Positions 16,960-27,219 of a stretch of DNA of 64,000 bases are shown piece by piece (within the stretch, counting starts at the first letter, position 1; every line of letters begins with the position of its first letter). Position numbers and translations under genes: made by a program. Source of the DNA: PFJX01 sp040757575. GTDB taxonomy: Bacteria; Pseudomonadota; Gammaproteobacteria; Burkholderiales; Thiobacillaceae. The DNA lies in contig JBFLXA010000010.1 in assembly GCA_040757575.1 (NCBI GenBank), positions 50,830 to 114,829 on the forward strand, in the 5' to 3' direction. Under the pieces are notes generated by a model. The model saw only the letters and a list, made by a program, of their open reading frames with translations. It had not been told where the DNA came from and made no database searches.

Positions 16960-18188
16960 ACATGCCCCATTCGATCATTCGCCGGCCCACGCGCCGGGTT
17001 CTGGTAGGACATGTGCCCGTCGGCGGTGGTGCCCCGGTGGTGGTGCAATCCATGACCAACACGGATACCGCCGACGTGGCCGCCACCGTGGCTCAGACCC
17101 ATCAACTCTGGCAGGCCGGCTCTGAGCTGGTGCGCATCACCGTCAATACGGAAGAAGCGGCCCGGGCCGTGCCGGTCATCCGGGAAAAGCTGGATGCCCT
17201 GGGATGCAACGTGCCCCTGGTGGGGGATTTCCATTTCAACGGCCACCGGCTGATCAAGGCCGTGCCCGAGTGTGCCCAGGCCCTGGCCAAGCTGCGCATC
17301 AACCCCGGCAACGTGGGCCGGGGCGCGAAGAAGGACGAACAGTTCGCCGTGCTGGTGGAGGCGGCGGCCCGTTACGGCAAGGCCGTGCGCATTGGCGTCA
17401 ACTGGGGCAGCCTGGACCAGGAGCTGCTGGCCCGCATGATGGATGACAACGCCCGGCGTCCCACGCCCCTGGAGCCGGAAGCGGTGATGCGCCACGCTCT
17501 CATCGTCTCGGCCCTGGATTCCGCCAAGCGGGCCGAGGAACTGGGCCTGGGGGCGGATCGCATTATCCTGTCCTGCAAGCTGTCCGGCGTGAACGACCTG
17601 ATCAACGTCTACCAGGACCTGGCGAGCCGCAGTGACTACGCCCTGCATCTGGGCCTCACCGAGGCGGGCATGGGCAGCAAGGGCATCGTCGCCTCCACGG
17701 CCGCCCTGGCGGTGCTGTTGCGGGAAGGCATTGGCGACACCATCCGTGTGTCCCTCACCCCCCAGCCCGGCGAATCCCGCACCACGGAAGTCCAGGTAGC
17801 CCAGGAAATCCTCCAGACCCTGGGGATCCGCTCCTTTACCCCCCTGGTGACCGCCTGTCCCGGCTGCGGCCGCACCACCTCCACCTATTTCCAGGAGCTG
17901 GCCCAGAAGATCCAGGCCTGGTTGCGGGCCCAGATGCCGGTCTGGCGGGCCCAGTACGCCGGGGTGGAAAACATGAGCGTGGCCGTCATGGGCTGCGTGG
18001 TGAATGGTCCTGGGGAAAGCAAGCATGCCAATGTGGGCATTTCCCTGCCGGGCACCAACGAAACCCCCGTGGCACCGGTCTACGAAGACGGCGAAAAGAC
18101 CGTTACCCTCAAGGGCGATCACATCGCCGAGGAATTCCAGACCATCGTCGAGAATTACGTGAAACGAACCTATGGAAGGAGTGAGTAG
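16956..18188 (+). CDS. ispG: 4-hydroxy-3-methylbut-2-en-1-yl diphosphate synthase
   Basis: 410 aa. It starts with the conserved VVVQSMTNTDTADV; the iron-sulfur cysteines are in CPGCGRT and in MGCVVNGPGES. It carries out the seventh step of the MEP isoprenoid pathway. Short type without the extra domain of plant enzymes. Overlaps rodZ by 4 nt; 91 nt separate it from hisS, a spacer that holds a GTAG-rich repeat. Confidence 0.97.
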   Translation: MNMPHSIIRRPTRRVLVGHVPVGGGAPVVVQSMTNTDTADVAATVAQTHQLWQAGSELVRITVNTEEAARAVPVIREKLDALGCNVPLVGDFHFNGHRLIKAVPECAQALAKLRINPGNVGRGAKKDEQFAVLVEAAARYGKAVRIGVNWGSLDQELLARMMDDNARRPTPLEPEAVMRHALIVSALDSAKRAEELGLGADRIILSCKLSGVNDLINVYQDLASRSDYALHLGLTEAGMGSKGIVASTAALAVLLREGIGDTIRVSLTPQPGESRTTEVQVAQEILQTLGIRSFTPLVTACPGCGRTTSTYFQELAQKIQAWLRAQMPVWRAQYAGVENMSVAVMGCVVNGPGESKHANVGISLPGTNETPVAPVYEDGEKTVTLKGDHIAEEFQTIVENYVKRTYGRSE

Positions 18189-18213
18189 CTTGTAGCCGGT
18201 AGTCTGTAGCTCG
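18184..18213. repeat. GTAG-rich dispersed repeat, copy 1
   Basis: The spacer between ispG and hisS holds GTAGCTTGTAGCCGGTAG followed by TCTGTAGC. The 13-mer GTAGCTTGTAGCC is found again at 60364-60376, in another short intergenic spacer. The inverted arm seen at the second copy is not clear here. Confidence 0.55.
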
Positions 18214-18279
18214 AGTCCATGCGCCTACGGCGTGGTGTCTCATGGCTACTGTTACCCGCAACCCGCTGCCTGCCAGTCA

Positions 18280-19545
<1,266 letters not shown>

Positions 19546-19546
19546 G

Positions 19547-20176
19547 ATGGCGTTTGATCTGGAAGAGCAGGAAAAACTTGACGAGGCGAAAGCCTGGTGG
19601 AAAGCCAATGGCAACAAGGTGATCTGGGGCGTGACCCTGTTCCTGGCCGCCGTGGCCGGCTGGCGCGCCTGGGATACATGGAATCGTAACCAGATGGCCG
19701 AGGCGTCCATGGCCTTCGACCAAGCGGTCCAGGCCATGGCCATGAACGATTCCAAGCAGGCCAAGGATGCAGCCGCCCGAATCATGGAAAACCACGGTCG
19801 CACTGGCTATGCCGCCCCGGCGGCCTGGTTGGCGGGCAGGATCAGCTACGAGGCCCAGGACATGAAGAGTGCCCTGGCCCAGTATGAATACGCCCTGGAA
19901 CATGCCAAGGACGAGGGTACCGCCCAGTTGGCGCGCTTGCGCCTGGCCGCCCTCAAGTTCGAAGCCCAGGATCTGGCTGGTGCACTGGCCCTGCTGAATG
20001 AGCCTTTCAAACCAGCTTTTGAAGGTTTGGCGGCCCAGCTCAAGGGCGATGTACTGTTGGCCCAGGGCAAGAGCGATGACGCTCGGGCGGCCTACAAGCT
20101 GGCTGTGGAAAAGCTGGGGGACAAGAGCTCCCTCAAGCCCCTCGTGGAAATGCGCCTGGATGCCCTGGGAGGTTGA
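19547..20176 (+). CDS. yfgM: YfgM-type ancillary SecYEG translocon subunit (TPR)
   Basis: 209 aa. A short cytoplasmic N-terminus rich in Glu/Lys (EEQEKLDEAKAWWKANGNKV) precedes one membrane segment (~27-43) and a periplasmic TPR-like helical domain. YfgM pairs with PpiD at the Sec translocon in E. coli and helps hand over exported proteins. Its place between hisS and bamB is the standard one. Confidence 0.9.
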   Translation: MAFDLEEQEKLDEAKAWWKANGNKVIWGVTLFLAAVAGWRAWDTWNRNQMAEASMAFDQAVQAMAMNDSKQAKDAAARIMENHGRTGYAAPAAWLAGRISYEAQDMKSALAQYEYALEHAKDEGTAQLARLRLAALKFEAQDLAGALALLNEPFKPAFEGLAAQLKGDVLLAQGKSDDARAAYKLAVEKLGDKSSLKPLVEMRLDALGG

Positions 20177-20177
20177 T

Positions 20178-21341
20178 GTGAGATCCAAAGCCTGGTTGAG
20201 TGGTTTGCTTATTTCCCTGGTCCTGGGCCTGGGCGGGTGTTCCACGGTCAGTTCCTGGTTCGGTTCCTCCGGCAAGCCGGCGGTCAAGCCTGCCGACCTG
20301 GTGTCTTTCAAGGCCAGCGTGGGGTTGACCCGGGCCTGGGAAGCCCGGGTGGGGGCCTCTGGGCCCTATGTCTTTTCCCCCGCCACGGATGGCCAGGCCG
20401 TCTACGCCGCTGGCCAGGATGGCCGGCTGGTGAAGCTGGACCTGGCCTCCGGCAAGGAACTCTGGCGGGCGGAAACCGGCCAGGCGCTGTCTGCAGGCGT
20501 GGGAGTGGGCGAGGGGCTGGTGTTGGTCGGTACCCCGAAAGGTGAGGTACTGGCCCTCAATGCCAAGGACGGCAGCAGTGCCTGGAAGGCCAAATTAACC
20601 GGCGAGGTGCTGATTCCCCCCGTGGCCACCAACGGCCTGGTGGCAGTACGTACCAACGATGGCAGCGTGCATGCCTTGGACAGTGCCAGCGGACAGGTAC
20701 GCTGGGTGGCTACGCGCCGCCTGCCGGCCCTGACCCTGCGGGAGCAGAGCCATCTGCTGCTGGGCAAGGATGCCCTCTATGTGGGCCATGCAGGGGGGCG
20801 GCTTTCCGCCCTGGCCCTGAACAACGGTGCCCCCCTTTGGGAAGGCAATGTAGCCCTGCCCCGGGGTGCGACGGAACTGGAGCGCATTGCGGACGTGGCC
20901 GGTCCTATGGCCCTGGATGACCGGCGCCTGTGCGCTGCTGCCTATCAGGGGCGGGTGGCCTGCTTCGATACGACCCGGGGGGCGGGCATCTGGGCCCGGG
21001 ACATCTCCGCCCTGCGAGGTGTGGCCATGGACGAGCGCCTGGTTTACGTTGCGGACGAAATGGGCGCCGTGCTGGCCTTCGACAAGCAGCGGGGCACGAA
21101 TCCCTGGAAACAGGACAAATTGCGGGATCGGCGTCTGTCCAGCCCGGTGGCGGTGGCCGGGCGTTTCGTGGCGGTGGGAGATTATCAGGGGTACGTTCAT
21201 CTCCTTACGGTGGATGAAGGGGCCTTCGCAGCCCGTATCGCCACCGATGGCAGTGCCATTTCCGGGGTGATGTTGCCCCTGCGGGCCGGACTGGTCGTCC
21301 AGACCGGCAATGGGGCCGTGCAGGCCCTCAAGATCGAGTAA
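20178..21341 (+). CDS. bamB: Outer membrane assembly lipoprotein BamB
   Basis: 387 aa with a GTG start 1 nt after yfgM; the reading frame is open further upstream inside yfgM, but the signal peptide (SGLLISLVLGLGGC, Cys21) fixes this start. Eight-bladed PQQ-type beta-propeller repeats follow (e.g. DGRLVKLDLASGKELWRAET; NDGSVHALDSASGQVRW). It scaffolds the Bam complex that folds beta-barrel proteins into the outer membrane. Confidence 0.94.
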   Translation: MRSKAWLSGLLISLVLGLGGCSTVSSWFGSSGKPAVKPADLVSFKASVGLTRAWEARVGASGPYVFSPATDGQAVYAAGQDGRLVKLDLASGKELWRAETGQALSAGVGVGEGLVLVGTPKGEVLALNAKDGSSAWKAKLTGEVLIPPVATNGLVAVRTNDGSVHALDSASGQVRWVATRRLPALTLREQSHLLLGKDALYVGHAGGRLSALALNNGAPLWEGNVALPRGATELERIADVAGPMALDDRRLCAAAYQGRVACFDTTRGAGIWARDISALRGVAMDERLVYVADEMGAVLAFDKQRGTNPWKQDKLRDRRLSSPVAVAGRFVAVGDYQGYVHLLTVDEGAFAARIATDGSAISGVMLPLRAGLVVQTGNGAVQALKIE

Positions 21342-21388
21342 GGAACCAGGGCGGCGGACCCACTCCGATTCCGCTGCCCGCACACACC

Positions 21389-22792
21389 ATGAAACCCACC
21401 GTCGTCCTGGTCGGCCGCCCCAATGTCGGCAAGTCCACCCTGTTCAACCGGCTGACCAAGACCCGGGATGCACTGGTCCATGATTTGCCCGGTCTTACCC
21501 GGGACCGCCACTACGGCCATGGCCGGGTTGGGGGAAAGCCCTATCTGGTGGTGGACACCGGCGGCTTCGAGCCGGTGGTGGATACGGGCATTCTTGCGGA
21601 AATGGCCAAGCAAACCCTCCAGGCCGTGGACGAAGGGGACGTGATCATCTTCTTGGTTGATGGCCGCTCCGGGGTCACACCCCAGGACAAGATCATCGCC
21701 GATCGCCTGCGACGCACGGGTACCCCAGTCTTCGTGGCGGTCAACAAGGCCGAAGGCATGAATTCTGGTGTGGTGTGCGCCGAATTCCATGAGCTGGGCC
21801 TGGGGGATCCCGTTGCCATCTCCGGTGCCCATGGTGAGGGGGTGCGGGAGCTTATGGACCTGGCTCTGGAGCCCTTCGGTGATGAGGAGGAAGAGGTCGC
21901 CGGGGACTCCCACCCCAAGATCGCCATCGTAGGCCGGCCCAACGTGGGCAAATCCACCCTGGTGAACGCCTTGGTGGGGGAGGATCGGGTCATCGCCTTT
22001 GACCAGCCGGGCACCACCCGGGATTCCATCTACGTGGATTTCGAGAAGGGGGGCAAGCCCTACACCCTTATCGACACCGCCGGAGTACGCCGCAAGGGCA
22101 AGGTATTCGAAGCTGTGGAAAAGTTCTCTGTGGTGAAGACCCTCCAGGCTATCGAGGACGCCAATGTGGTAGTCCTGGTGTTAGATGCCCACCAGCAGAT
22201 CAGCGACCAGGACGCCCATCTGGCAGGCTTTGTGCTGGAGGCTGGCCGGGCCATGGTGGTGGCCATCAACAAATGGGACGGCCTGGACAGTTACCAGCGG
22301 GAGCAGGTGAAGCGGGAACTGGGCCGGCGCATGGAGTTTTTGGGTTTCGCCCGCTTCCATTTCATCTCTGCCCTCCACGGGCAGGGCATCGGTGGCGTAC
22401 TGAAATCTGTGGATGAGGCCTATGCCGCCGCTTTTGCCAAGCTTTCCACTCCCCGGCTGTCCAAAATACTCCACGAGGCCGTGGCCCAGCATCAGCCGCC
22501 CAAGTCCGGCCTGTTCCGCCCGAAGCCTAAATATGCCCACCAGGGTGGCAGCAATCCCCCCGTCATAGTGGTGCATGGCAACCACCTGGAAGGCATCAGC
22601 CCGGATTACAAGCGCTATCTGGAAAACACCTATCGCAAAGCCTTCGATCTGGCAGGCACACCGCTGCGGGTGGATTTCAAGGCCAACGTCAATCCCTACG
22701 AAGACCGCAAACCCAAGGCCTTGACCCAGCGACAGGCCAACAAGGTTCGTCGGGAAAGGCGACACCGTGCCAAGACCTTCGGCAAGGAGTGA
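21389..22792 (+). CDS. der: Ribosome-assembly GTPase Der (EngA)
   Basis: 467 aa with two tandem G domains and a C-terminal KH-like domain. G1 motifs GRPNVGKST occur at ~residues 9-17 and again at ~182-190; DTGGFE and DTAGVRRKG are the two G3 motifs; NKAEG and NKWDG the G4 motifs. It acts in 50S subunit maturation and is essential. Last gene of the pilW-to-der run; convergent with the next gene. Confidence 0.98.
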   Translation: MKPTVVLVGRPNVGKSTLFNRLTKTRDALVHDLPGLTRDRHYGHGRVGGKPYLVVDTGGFEPVVDTGILAEMAKQTLQAVDEGDVIIFLVDGRSGVTPQDKIIADRLRRTGTPVFVAVNKAEGMNSGVVCAEFHELGLGDPVAISGAHGEGVRELMDLALEPFGDEEEEVAGDSHPKIAIVGRPNVGKSTLVNALVGEDRVIAFDQPGTTRDSIYVDFEKGGKPYTLIDTAGVRRKGKVFEAVEKFSVVKTLQAIEDANVVVLVLDAHQQISDQDAHLAGFVLEAGRAMVVAINKWDGLDSYQREQVKRELGRRMEFLGFARFHFISALHGQGIGGVLKSVDEAYAAAFAKLSTPRLSKILHEAVAQHQPPKSGLFRPKPKYAHQGGSNPPVIVVHGNHLEGISPDYKRYLENTYRKAFDLAGTPLRVDFKANVNPYEDRKPKALTQRQANKVRRERRHRAKTFGKE

Positions 22793-22803
22793 GGGCAAGC
22801 AGG

Positions 22804-23205
22804 TCAGGCGGAAGTTTCCACCTGATCCTGAACAGAGGCTTCCTCGGATTTGACGAGATAGATGCGCCCTTCCGGGGGCACTTGGTAGATCAGCACATCT
22901 TTCGTGTCGAAAAATTTGGCGATGCGGGTGCCGTCCTCCAGTTCGAAGCGAATGCGACCCACTGTGGCGCCCGACTCATTCCCCCTTGCTGTCGAGGCCC
23001 GTTCCTGGCTTTCCTGCTGCTTCTGGCTCCGCCTGGTAGCTTCGCTCTCGCTCAGCACGCCTGCCAGGGTATTGCCGGGGGAACGCTGGGAGGTCGTGTC
23101 CCGGGCAGCGTTATCCGCAGCCACCTGCTGGGGCGGTGCGGGCGCACGGGCACCTACCACGGGCTGTGGCGTCAGGGAGATCGCGGTAACGCTGGGAATA
23201 TCCAT
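22804..23205 (-). CDS. Conserved hypothetical protein with a FlaG-like C-terminal half
   Basis: 133 aa from ATG 23205 (GAGG 6 nt upstream); an ATG at 23217 is also in frame. The N-terminal half is Pro/Ala/Gln/Ser-rich and probably disordered. The C-terminal ~45 residues (GRIRFELEDGTRIAKFFDT, IYQVPPEGRIYLV) resemble the FlaG pattern of a beta strand followed by I/Y-QxPPE. FlaG proteins act near flagellin genes, but no flagellar genes are here, so the link is weak. Between der and hfq, on the opposite strand to both. Confidence 0.6.
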   Translation of the reverse strand: MDIPSVTAISLTPQPVVGARAPAPPQQVAADNAARDTTSQRSPGNTLAGVLSESEATRRSQKQQESQERASTARGNESGATVGRIRFELEDGTRIAKFFDTKDVLIYQVPPEGRIYLVKSEEASVQDQVETSA

Positions 23206-23404
23206 GCTGCCCCTCATTTCGCTACTTGAAGGATAGACCAAGGATAAACATCTTCGATAGTCAAAAAAATCCCCGAATTTCACTTCCGCGCGTCACGAAT
23301 AGGGTGTTTTTTCCGCCCGCAGGCTGTTTGAATCGACATCCGGGCAAAAACGAATAGAATTCCAGAGCCAAACACTTGGTTACTCTCATTTAAAGGAAAT
23401 TCCC

Positions 23405-23638
23405 ATGAGCAAAGGGCAGCAATTACAAGACCCGTTCCTCAACGCACTGCGCCAGGAACAGGTGCAGGTATCTGTTTATCTCGTCAACGGCATCAAACTG
23501 CAGGGCCATATCGAGAGCTTTGACCAGTACGTCGTGCTGCTCAAGAACGCCGTGACCCAGATGGTCTACAAACACGCCATTTCCACCGTGGTGCCTGCCC
23601 GTCCCGTTTCGGTGCAACGTGCCGGCGACGACGCCTGA
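23405..23638 (+). CDS. hfq: RNA chaperone Hfq
   Basis: 77 aa. The Sm1 motif (LQDPFLNALRQEQVQVSVYL, VNGIKLQGHIESFDQYVVLL) and Sm2 (YKHAISTVVPARPV) are intact. It has only a very short C-terminal tail (QRAGDDA) compared with the 102-aa E. coli protein, as usual in betaproteobacteria. AAAGGA precedes the ATG. It pairs small RNAs with mRNAs. hflX follows after 14 nt. Confidence 0.98.
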   Translation: MSKGQQLQDPFLNALRQEQVQVSVYLVNGIKLQGHIESFDQYVVLLKNAVTQMVYKHAISTVVPARPVSVQRAGDDA

Positions 23639-23652
23639 TCTAGCCACCATTC

Positions 23653-24816
23653 ATGTTTGAACGCCCCGACGCCGGGGTGGCCGTTGTCCTGGCCTCTCTG
23701 GATTTCGGTGATCCGGACTATGCCGAAGGCCTGGAAGAACTGAAATTACTGGCCGGCAGTGCCGGCCTCGATGTGGTCGGGGTGGTTGAGGGCAAGCGCG
23801 CCAAGCCGGATGCCGCCCTGTTCGCCGGCTCCGGCAAGGCCGACGAGGTCGGCGCCATGGTGCGCATGACCGAGGCCCAACTGGTCATCTTCAACCACGA
23901 GCTGTCCCCGGTCCAGGAACGCAACCTTGAGCGCCATCTCCAGTGCCGGGTACTGGACCGGACCGCCCTAATCCTAGACATCTTTGCCCAACGGGCTCGT
24001 AGCAACGAGGGCAAACTGCAAGTGGAACTGGCCCAGTTGCGCCACTACGCCACCCGCCTGGTGCGGGGCTGGACCCACCTGGAGCGCCAGAAGGGCGGTA
24101 TCGGCATGCGGGGCGGTCCGGGGGAAACCCAGCTGGAACTGGACCGGCGGCTCATCGCCCAGCGTATCAAGACCATCGAGAGCAAGTTGGACAAGCATGC
24201 CCGCAGCCGGGCCGTGCAGCGTCGTGGCCGGCAACGGGGCGGAGTGTTCTCTGTTTCCCTGGTGGGCTACACCAACGCCGGAAAATCCACCCTGTTCAAT
24301 ACGCTTACCCACGCAGGTGCCTATGCTGCGGACCAGTTGTTTGCCACCCTGGATACCACTTCCCGCAAGCTCTGGGTGCCCCAGGCCGGGCGGGAAGTGG
24401 TGATTTCCGATACTGTCGGCTTCATCACCCGTCTGCCCCACACACTGGTAGCGGCCTTCCACGCCACACTGGAGGAAAGCGCCCATGCGGACCTGCTGCT
24501 GCATGTGGTGGATTCGGCCAGTGCCAACCGCACCCGGCAGGGGGAAGAAGTGGAAAAAGTGTTGAAGGAGATCGGTGCGGAACAAGTGCCCCAGATTCGG
24601 GTCATGAACAAGATCGATCTCACAGGCGCGGAGCCTCAATTGGTGCGGGATGAATATGGTAAGATCGCAGCCGTTTGGCTTTCCGCAAGGACAGGTCAGG
24701 GTGTCGGGCTGTTGCGCGATGCCTTGGGCGAAGCGGCCAACACCCATTTCGACGATCACGCCAAGAAAATCCAGTCGCCGATCCTCATAGATGCGGAAAT
24801 CCATGGAACTGATTAA
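23653..24816 (+). CDS. hflX: Ribosome-associated GTPase HflX
   Basis: 387 aa. The N-terminal HflX domain (e.g. LFAGSGKADEV, LNHELSPVQERNLER-type region) is followed by a glycine-rich linker (GGIGMRGGPGETQLELDRR) and a G domain with GYTNAGKST, DTVGFI and NKIDL. HflX splits stalled or heat-damaged ribosomes. Same order hfq-hflX-hflK-hflC as in E. coli. Confidence 0.97.
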   Translation: MFERPDAGVAVVLASLDFGDPDYAEGLEELKLLAGSAGLDVVGVVEGKRAKPDAALFAGSGKADEVGAMVRMTEAQLVIFNHELSPVQERNLERHLQCRVLDRTALILDIFAQRARSNEGKLQVELAQLRHYATRLVRGWTHLERQKGGIGMRGGPGETQLELDRRLIAQRIKTIESKLDKHARSRAVQRRGRQRGGVFSVSLVGYTNAGKSTLFNTLTHAGAYAADQLFATLDTTSRKLWVPQAGREVVISDTVGFITRLPHTLVAAFHATLEESAHADLLLHVVDSASANRTRQGEEVEKVLKEIGAEQVPQIRVMNKIDLTGAEPQLVRDEYGKIAAVWLSARTGQGVGLLRDALGEAANTHFDDHAKKIQSPILIDAEIHGTD

Positions 24817-24901
24817 AGACTTTTTACGCGTCCCGTTCTGGGTCGTATGGCGGTATCTGTTTGTCCCCGTGGCGGCCTTGCGGCGGGGTGTCCCCATCGC
24901 C

Positions 24902-26107
24902 ATGGCCTGGAACGATCCTCAATGGGGCAAAGGAGGAGGCGGCAAGCAGGATGGCCCGCCGGACCTTGATGAATTGTGGCGCGACTTCAATCGCCGACTG
25001 AACGGCCTGTTTGGCCGCCGGGGCGGGGGAGGCGGTGACGGTGGCGGAGCCCAGTCCGGCGGAGGCAAGGGTTTTCATGTGCCGGGGGGCGCCGGTGTGC
25101 TGGTGGGCGTTGCCCTGCTGGTCTGGCTGGCCTCCGGTTTCTACATCGTCGATGCCGGCGAGCGGGGCGTGGTGCTGCGCTTCGGTAAATACCTGGAAAC
25201 CACCATGCCTGGCCCCCGCTGGCATTTGCCCTATCCCCTGGATACGGTGGAAGTGGTGAACGTGGAACAAGTGCGTACCGTGGAAGTGGGCTACCAGAAC
25301 AACGTCAAGGCCAAGGTGCTATCCGAAGCCCTGATGCTCACTGATGACGAAAACATCATCGATCTCCAGTTTTCCGTGCAGTACACCCTGAAGGATCCGG
25401 AAGACTACCTGTTCGCCAACCGCCACCCGGACAATGCAGTCAAGCAGGCTGCGGAAACCGCTATGCGGGAGATCGTCGGCAAGAGCAAGATGGACTACGT
25501 GCTATATGAAGGCCGGGCCGATGTGGCTGCCCGGGCCACCAAACTGATGCAGGACCTGCTGGACCGCTACAAGACCGGTATCAACATCAGCAAGGTGAAC
25601 ATGCAGCAGGCCCAGCCGCCGGAGCAGGTTCAGGCGGCCTTTGACGATGCTGTGAAGGCTGGCCAGGACCGGGAGCGTCTGAAGAACGAAGGCCAGGCCT
25701 ATGCCAACGACGTGATCCCCCGGGCCCGGGGTGTGGCGGCCCGCCTGATGGAAGAAGCTGAAGGCCACAAGAGCCGGGTAGTTTCCCAGGCGGAGGGTGA
25801 CGCCGCCCGCTTCCGCCTGATCCAGAGCGAATACGCCAAGGCCCCCCAGGTAACCCGGGAACGTCTTTACCAGGACGCCATGCAGCAGGTGCTGACTTCC
25901 GCAACCAAGGTGTTGATAGACGACAAGCAGGGGGGGAATCTGCTTTACCTGCCCCTGGACAAGCTCATGCAGTTGTCGGGGAGTACCCTGACGACCCAGG
26001 AGTTGAATCAACAGCCCCAGAACCCGCAGATAGCCACCCCAGCCCAGGACCCCTTGTCCCGTTCCCGGGACGCCTTCCGCAGCCGTGATCGGGAGGTGCG
26101 GCCATGA
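24902..26107 (+). CDS. hflK: FtsH-protease modulator HflK (SPFH family)
   Basis: 401 aa from ATG 24902, where the usual HflK N-terminus begins (AWNDPQWGKGGGGKQDGPPD). A Gly-rich cytosolic stretch is followed by a membrane segment (~residues 58-80) and a periplasmic SPFH/band-7 domain with a coiled coil. With HflC it forms a cage around FtsH that limits access of membrane proteins to the protease. The frame is open upstream to ATGs at 24803 and 24791 and would add 33-37 mainly hydrophobic residues overlapping hflX; this start cannot be excluded. Overlaps hflC by 4 nt. Confidence 0.93.
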   Translation: MAWNDPQWGKGGGGKQDGPPDLDELWRDFNRRLNGLFGRRGGGGGDGGGAQSGGGKGFHVPGGAGVLVGVALLVWLASGFYIVDAGERGVVLRFGKYLETTMPGPRWHLPYPLDTVEVVNVEQVRTVEVGYQNNVKAKVLSEALMLTDDENIIDLQFSVQYTLKDPEDYLFANRHPDNAVKQAAETAMREIVGKSKMDYVLYEGRADVAARATKLMQDLLDRYKTGINISKVNMQQAQPPEQVQAAFDDAVKAGQDRERLKNEGQAYANDVIPRARGVAARLMEEAEGHKSRVVSQAEGDAARFRLIQSEYAKAPQVTRERLYQDAMQQVLTSATKVLIDDKQGGNLLYLPLDKLMQLSGSTLTTQELNQQPQNPQIATPAQDPLSRSRDAFRSRDREVRP

Positions 26108-26979
26108 TCAAAAATCCCATGAATCTCGTTGTTGGTCTTGTGGCGACCCTGTTGCTGCTTTCCCTGTCTCTATACACCGTTGACCAGCGCCAGGCGGCCA
26201 TGGTTTTCCAGTTGGGTGAAATCGTCAAAGTTCAGCGTAACCCCGGCCTCTATCTGAAACTGCCCTTTGTCCAGAACGTGCGTTACTTCGACACCCGCAT
26301 CCTGACTCTGGATGCGACGGACCCGGAGCGTTTCATCACCTCCGAAAAGAAGAACGTGCTGGTGGACTACTACATTAAATGGCGGGTGCTGGACGTTGAG
26401 AAGTACTACGTCAGCTTCAACGGCGACGAACGCCGGGCCGAAAACCGTCTCTTCCAGACCGTTAACGATGGCATGCGCGCCGAGTTCGGCCGCCGCACGG
26501 TCCATGACGTGGTGTCCGGCGTGCGGGACGACGTGATGAACCTGTTGCGTGAAAAGGCGGATCAGGATGCAAGTCGTTTCGGGGTAACGGTGACAGACGT
26601 GCGCATCAAGCGGGTGGATCTGCCCTCTGAAGTCAGCGAATCCGTTTACCGCCGCATGGACGCGGAGCGCAAGCGCGTTGCCAATGAACTGCGTTCCACC
26701 GGTGCCGCCGAAGCGGAAAAGATCCGCGCTGATGCCGACCGGCAGAGAGAGATCATCGTCGCCGATGCCTACCGGGAAGCCCAGCGCATCAAGGGTGAGG
26801 GTGACGGCAAGGCTTCTGCCATCTACAGCGCGGCCTATGGCAAGGACCCGGAGTTCTACGCGTTCTACCGTAGCATGGAAGCCTATAAGCAGAGCTTTGC
26901 CAGCAAGAATGACGTCATGGTGTTGCAGCCTAATTCCGAGTTCTTCCGTTACATGAAGTCCCCTCGGGGCGGCAAGTAA
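26104..26979 (+). CDS. hflC: FtsH-protease modulator HflC (SPFH family)
   Basis: 291 aa. N-terminal signal anchor (~residues 5-24), then the band-7 domain (QRQAAMVFQLGEIVKVQRNPG ... ITSEKKNVLVDYYIKWRV, in parts), and a charged coiled coil (RADADRQREIIVADAYREAQ). Partner of HflK in the cage around FtsH. ATG overlaps the hflK stop. Confidence 0.97.
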   Translation: MIKNPMNLVVGLVATLLLLSLSLYTVDQRQAAMVFQLGEIVKVQRNPGLYLKLPFVQNVRYFDTRILTLDATDPERFITSEKKNVLVDYYIKWRVLDVEKYYVSFNGDERRAENRLFQTVNDGMRAEFGRRTVHDVVSGVRDDVMNLLREKADQDASRFGVTVTDVRIKRVDLPSEVSESVYRRMDAERKRVANELRSTGAAEAEKIRADADRQREIIVADAYREAQRIKGEGDGKASAIYSAAYGKDPEFYAFYRSMEAYKQSFASKNDVMVLQPNSEFFRYMKSPRGGK

Positions 26980-27014
26980 CGGGGTGCGGCGGGTTGAGCG
27001 GACAGGCGTGACGC

Positions 27015-27206
27015 GTGGCATTGAGCGACATATTTTTGCCAGCCCTGGCCCTCATGCTGGTGCTGGAGGGTGTGCTGCCATTCCTGGCGCCTTCTGCCTG
27101 GCGTGAGGCCTTCACCCGCATGACGGCATTCAATGACGGCCAATTGCGTTTCATGGGGTTGATGTCCATGCTCGCGGGCCTTGCCCTGCTTTGGTTGACA
27201 CAATAG
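27015..27206 (+). CDS. Small inner-membrane protein, DUF2065 family
   Basis: 63 aa with a GTG start. Two predicted membrane helices (~5-24 and ~45-62) separated by WREAFTRMTAFNDGQLRFMG, the DUF2065 pattern. Almost always found between hflC and hisZ or purA in proteobacteria; its role is unknown, though the position suggests a link to the HflKC/FtsH complex. Confidence 0.9.
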   Translation: MALSDIFLPALALMLVLEGVLPFLAPSAWREAFTRMTAFNDGQLRFMGLMSMLAGLALLWLTQ

Positions 27207-27219
27207 TTCTGGAAGTTTC

